From an uncultured Clostridium sp. (lineage in GTDB: Bacteria > Bacillota > Clostridia > Christensenellales > Pumilibacteraceae), in assembly GCA_900555125.1 (NCBI GenBank), contig USKH01000040.1, forward strand, positions 1-8,666: a DNA stretch of 8,666 bases, given 5' to 3'. This document shows, one piece after another, positions 5,875 to 8,666 of the stretch. A model generated the notes under the pieces. The model did not search any database. It was not told the DNA's origin and saw nothing but the letters and a program-made list of their open reading frames with translations. A program made the translations under genes and the position numbers. How positions within the stretch are numbered: the first letter of the stretch is position 1; every line of letters begins with the position of its first letter.

Positions 5875-6936
5875 ATGTTTGACGATTTATGCACTCTTTT
5901 ATTCGGCTGCAACAGACCGAACGAAAATTGCGCAAATAACGCTCGACCGCAAAGACCTTGTTGCAGGAAAAATCCGTTAATAGGTCCGACGGGACCGCGC
6001 GGACCTATCGGACCGACAGGGCCGACGGGGCCCGCCGGCGGAATAACAGGACCGACAGGACCGACCGGGCCTTCGGGGGCAACAGGAGCGACAGGTCCTA
6101 CCGGGCCGACCGGAATAACCGGACTTACGGGATTTACAGGTCCCACAGGAGCAACCGGGCCCACAGGTCCTACCGGCGCAACAGGCGAAACCGGAGCAAC
6201 GGGTGCAACGGGTGCAACCGGACCCACAGGTCCTATCGGCGCGACAGGCGAAACGGGAGCAACGGGTGCAACCGGTCCCACAGGTCCTACCGGTGCGACA
6301 GGCGAAACCGGAGCAACGGGTGCAACCGGCCCCACAGGTCCTACCGGCGCGACAGGCGAAACCGGAGCAACGGGTGCAACAGGTCCTACCGGACCTACCG
6401 GGCCCACAGGTCCTACCGGAGCGACAGGCGAAACGGGTGCAACGGGCGCAACCGGACCCACAGGTCCTACCGGCGCAACAGGCGAAACCGGAGCAACGGG
6501 TGCAACAGGTCCTACCGGACCTACCGGGCCGACAGGAACGGAAGTTCAAAGCGCAGAATTTACCGCAACAAACGAAACGGTTACGGCGGGCGGAAACGCT
6601 ACGCTCACAGCCGGAACGGCTACTGCAAACAACGAATCGGCAACCCTTGCCGACAACAATCAGGAGATAACTCTTCAACCGGGAACGTATATTATAAATT
6701 ACAGCGCAAACGTTACGGGTGCGACCGGCACGGCCGAACTGGCTTATTACCTTAACGGAACGCAGATTCCCGCAACTCTTTCACAGCAAACCGTAGCGGC
6801 GACAACGGACGTTGCAAACCTTGCCAATCTTCATATTCTTAACGTCACCGACGAATCGACCTTAACGCTGAGAAACCCCGGAACGAACAGCGAAACGCTT
6901 AACAATCTCGTTACGAACGTTACTAAAATCGGCTGA
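5875..6936 (+). CDS. Collagen-like GXT-repeat surface protein (BclA-like architecture)
   Basis: This 353-residue protein is in three parts. Residues 1-36 are a short Cys-rich head (Cys 6, 12, 19, 29, 30) without a signal peptide. Residues about 37-221 are uninterrupted Gly-X-Y triplets, mostly GPT, GAT and GET, broken only by GGI near 55-57. Residues 222-353 are a Thr/Asn-rich beta domain (QEITLQPGTYIINYSANVTG, LAYYLNGTQIPATLS) like the trimerising, TNF/C1q-like C-terminal domains of BclA-type exosporium proteins. Bacterial collagen-like stalks form triple helices without hydroxyproline, and Thr in Y position is a common O-glycosylation site. The missing signal peptide fits assembly on a spore inside the mother cell rather than secretion. 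A divergent glycosyltransferase lies upstream and could modify it; both share a gap with sigma-K-like motifs. The structure is clear; spore location is inferred. Confidence 0.93.
   Translation: MFDDLCTLLFGCNRPNENCANNARPQRPCCRKNPLIGPTGPRGPIGPTGPTGPAGGITGPTGPTGPSGATGATGPTGPTGITGLTGFTGPTGATGPTGPTGATGETGATGATGATGPTGPIGATGETGATGATGPTGPTGATGETGATGATGPTGPTGATGETGATGATGPTGPTGPTGPTGATGETGATGATGPTGPTGATGETGATGATGPTGPTGPTGTEVQSAEFTATNETVTAGGNATLTAGTATANNESATLADNNQEITLQPGTYIINYSANVTGATGTAELAYYLNGTQIPATLSQQTVAATTDVANLANLHILNVTDESTLTLRNPGTNSETLNNLVTNVTKIG
5983..6537 (+). repeat. Collagen GXT coding repeat with an 18-residue (54-bp) higher-order unit
   Basis: Within the triplet array a unit of the form GPTGPTGATGETGATGAT recurs with a single GET triplet in each. 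Glu residues fall at 105, 126, 144, 162, 186 and 204, giving spacings of 21, 18, 18, 24 and 18 residues, i.e. the 18-residue unit with one or two extra triplets in places. DNA copies differ mainly at third bases. The array is expected to vary in length between strains and to assemble poorly from short reads. Confidence 0.9.
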
Positions 6937-6966
6937 TGAATTTTAAATAAAAAATCAAACGATAAA

Positions 6967-6995
6967 AACGGGTTACCCTTTTCGGGTAACCCGTT
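6967..6995. terminator. Bidirectional rho-independent terminator
   Basis: AACGGGTTACCC and GGGTAACCCGTT form a perfect 12-bp stem around the loop TTTTC. It lies between the convergent collagen-like gene (stop at 6936) and guaB (stop at 7013). The T-rich tail is better on the minus strand (a run of five T overlapping the stem end), so it serves guaB best but probably ends both transcripts. Confidence 0.88.
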
Positions 6996-7012
6996 AACAT
7001 TTTCAATTCTGA

Positions 7013-8512
7013 TTATATCTTTGTATTTCCGCCTTTGAGAATAACGTCGTGATAACCGCCCTCTACGATACTCGTCTGAGAAACGAGCGTAAGTTTTGCG
7101 TTTTCCTGTAGATCGGGAATGTTCGTAACGCCGCAGTTACACATCGTCGATTTGATCTTATACAAAGTCTTTTCGACGTTATCGTGCAAAGGACCCGCGT
7201 AAGTTACGTAAGAGTCGACACCCTCCTCGAACGCGAGTTTGTTCTTGCCGCCGAGATCGTATCTCTGCCAGTTTCTCGCTCTGTTACTGCCCTCGCCCCA
7301 ATACTCCTTAACGTAAGTACCGTTGATGTTTAGTTTAGGCGTGGGACTTTCGTCGAAACGAGCGAAATATCTGCCGAGCATTACGAAATCCGCGCCCATC
7401 GCAAGCGCGAGCGTTATGTGATGATCGTGAACGATACCGCCGTCCGAACAAATAGGAACGTAAATTCCCGTTTTTTCGTAATATTCATCTCTCGCCTTGG
7501 CAACTTCGATAACCGCCGTTGCCTGACCTCTGCCGATTCCTTTCGTTTCGCGGGTTATACAAATCGAACCACCGCCGATACCTATCTTGACGAAATCCGC
7601 GCCCGCTTCGGCAAGGAACAAAAATCCGTCCTTATCGACAACGTTTCCCGCGCCGACTTTAACCTTATCGCCATATTTTTCTCTTATGAATTCGATGGTT
7701 TTTTTCTGCCAGCAGGTGTAACCCTCGGACGAATCGATACAAAGAACGTCCGCGCCCGCTTCTACGAGAGCGGGAACTCTCGTTTCATAATCGAGCGTGT
7801 TGATACCCGCGCCGACCATATATCTCTTCTCTTCATCGAGGATCTCTCTCGGGTTGATTTTATGTTCGGCGTAATCTTTTCTGAATACGAAATACATAAG
7901 ATTACCCTTATCGTCCACAATGGGAAGAGAGTTGAGTTTATGCTCCCAGATAATGTCGTTCGCTTCTTTAAGCGACGTTTTTGCCGGAGCCGTAATCAAT
8001 TTTCCGAGCGGAGTCATAAAATCCGCAACCTTGTCTTCGAGATTCATCCTGCTCACTCTGTAATCTCTGCTCGTAACGATACCGAGGAGTTTACCATTGC
8101 AAGAACCGTCGTCCGTGATCGCTATCGTGGAAAATCCGTTTCTTTCTTTAAGATCGATAACGTCGGCAAGCGTGTTATCCGGCGTGAGGTTAGATGCGCT
8201 CACAACGAAACCCGCTTTATAATTTTTAACTCTCGCGACCATTCTTGCTTCGTCTTCAATCGACTGCGAGCCGTAAATAAAACTCATTCCGCCTTCTTTG
8301 GCGAGCGCGATTGCTAAGGTGTCGTTGGAAACCGACTGCATTATAGCCGAAATCATGGGAATATTGAGTTTTATCGGCTTTTCGCCTTTTTTGAACTTAC
8401 AAAGCGGCGTGGAAAGGTCGACGTTAACAGGAACACATTCGGGCGAAGTGTAACCCGGAATCAATAAATACTCGTTAAAAGTGTGACAAGGTTCGTTATA
8501 AAATTTCGCCAT
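7013..8512 (-). CDS. guaB: IMP dehydrogenase, Tritrichomonas-like class
   Basis: This 499-residue cytosolic enzyme oxidises IMP to XMP with NAD+, the first committed step of GMP synthesis. The (beta/alpha)8 barrel is split by two CBS domains (about 112-166 and 172-225). Active-site features are Asp260 in CIDSSEG (NAD side), GAGN at 287-290, the catalytic loop GGGSICITRE with Cys318, CSDGGI at 355-360 (IMP phosphate), and the mobile flap with the Arg417-Tyr418 pair in NWQRYDLGGK. The loop after the cysteine reads TRETKGIGRGQ instead of the usual bacterial TRVVAGVGVPQ type. From memory, this and the flanking segments closely resemble Tritrichomonas foetus IMPDH (Cys319, Arg418/Tyr419). The start is fixed by GGAG (8521-8518) five bases before the ATG. 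It has a strong promoter upstream and a terminator downstream, so it is probably monocistronic. Confidence 0.97.
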   Translation of the reverse strand: MAKFYNEPCHTFNEYLLIPGYTSPECVPVNVDLSTPLCKFKKGEKPIKLNIPMISAIMQSVSNDTLAIALAKEGGMSFIYGSQSIEDEARMVARVKNYKAGFVVSASNLTPDNTLADVIDLKERNGFSTIAITDDGSCNGKLLGIVTSRDYRVSRMNLEDKVADFMTPLGKLITAPAKTSLKEANDIIWEHKLNSLPIVDDKGNLMYFVFRKDYAEHKINPREILDEEKRYMVGAGINTLDYETRVPALVEAGADVLCIDSSEGYTCWQKKTIEFIREKYGDKVKVGAGNVVDKDGFLFLAEAGADFVKIGIGGGSICITRETKGIGRGQATAVIEVAKARDEYYEKTGIYVPICSDGGIVHDHHITLALAMGADFVMLGRYFARFDESPTPKLNINGTYVKEYWGEGSNRARNWQRYDLGGKNKLAFEEGVDSYVTYAGPLHDNVEKTLYKIKSTMCNCGVTNIPDLQENAKLTLVSQTSIVEGGYHDVILKGGNTKI

Positions 8513-8577
8513 TTCTTCTCCGATTTTGACTGAAAACCCTTTTTAAAAAAACGGTTTCGTCAAGGTAAATTTTTTCT

Positions 8578-8606
8578 ATTATACATTAATTTTATCAGTT
8601 AAGCAA
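8578..8606 (-). promoter_or_regulatory. Sigma-A promoter of guaB
   Basis: On the minus strand TTGCTT (8606-8601) and a perfect TATAAT (8583-8578) are 17 bases apart. Transcription should start near 8571, giving a leader of about 60 bases. The leader can form an A/T-rich hairpin (AAACC near 8557-8553 with GGGTTT near 8540-8533), but it is too short for a purine riboswitch. Confidence 0.75.
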
Positions 8607-8623
8607 GCAAATCAGCAGTCTTT

Positions 8624-8666
8624 TTAAATATTTTTCAGGTATTCGTCAATTGCCTTCGCCGCGCGT
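8624..8666 (-). CDS. C-terminal end of an unidentified protein gene (partial)
   Basis: On the minus strand the window edge opens into a frame reading RAAKAIDEYLKNI followed by TAA (8626-8624). The charged amphipathic helix and its stop just before the guaB promoter look like a genuine protein end. Only 13 codons are visible, so the family cannot be named. The alternative frame ends after about six codons and looks less protein-like. Confidence 0.45.
   Translation of the reverse strand, partial: RAAKAIDEYLKNI

Noticed and set aside
5748..6755. Long open frames on both strands over the collagen repeats (PVAPVGPVGP-type, Arg/Ser-rich and Cys/Arg-rich products)
   Set aside because: The low-complexity GXT DNA stays open in every frame. 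Only the plus-strand frame from 5875 has a strong ribosome site, a sensible head and a folded C-terminal domain.
7418..8317. A 299-codon plus-strand open frame opposite guaB
   Set aside because: guaB is unmistakable in this stretch. The opposing product has no recognisable motifs and no good start context.
8513..8577. Guanine/purine riboswitch or attenuator before guaB
   Set aside because: The leader is only about 60 bases, lacks the conserved junction and loop bases of the purine aptamer, and has no terminator before the ribosome site.

Overview
The window looks like chromosomal DNA of a low-to-mid GC anaerobic Firmicute, most likely a gut-type clostridial lineage. The evidence is: Shine-Dalgarno sites of the GGAG type before nearly every gene, TTGNNN/TATAAT promoters with 17-nt spacers, T-tailed hairpin terminators, a collagen-like GXT surface protein, an aluminium-resistance/methionine gamma-lyase-family PLP enzyme, and an IMP dehydrogenase of the Tritrichomonas-like class. 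UGA behaves as a stop, and a tRNA-Trp with anticodon CCA fits the standard code. I cannot name the genus.

Layout. Positions 48-1287 (+) hold a PLP-dependent Cys/Met-metabolism-type enzyme broken by a frameshift near 1044-1065. A cytosolic NodB-type polysaccharide deacetylase homologue (1301-2152, +) follows after 13 nt, probably in the same operon. Facing it is an AraC-family regulator (2347-3186, -). A short divergent control region separates the regulator from a ten-helix EamA/DMT transporter (3320-4225, +). That region has a near-consensus promoter and a palindrome at the predicted transcription start, so the regulator-transporter pair may be a small sensing and transport unit.

Positions 4226-4681 carry no protein gene. 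They hold a terminator for the transporter, then tRNA-Trp (4541-4615, -) with its own strong promoter and terminator. A perfect 54-bp second copy of the tRNA 3' tail plus terminator lies 144 bp away. The 90 bp between the copies are rich in palindromes and contain short matches to the tRNA. This resembles an att-like scar or a decayed tandem tRNA.

Positions 4682-6936 hold a family 2 glycosyltransferase with a TPR-like C-terminal half (-), divergent from a collagen-like GXT protein with a BclA-type layout (+). The 143-bp gap between them contains sequences resembling sigma-K promoters in both directions with overlapping -35 elements. The attractive reading is a spore-surface (exosporium-like) module in which the transferase sugar-coats the threonine-rich collagen stalk. 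That is inference by analogy with clostridial BclA proteins and their glycosyltransferases.

Positions 6937-7012 hold a strong bidirectional terminator. Then comes guaB (IMP dehydrogenase, 7013-8512, -) with a clear promoter, and finally the last codons of another minus-strand gene cut by the window edge (8624-8666).
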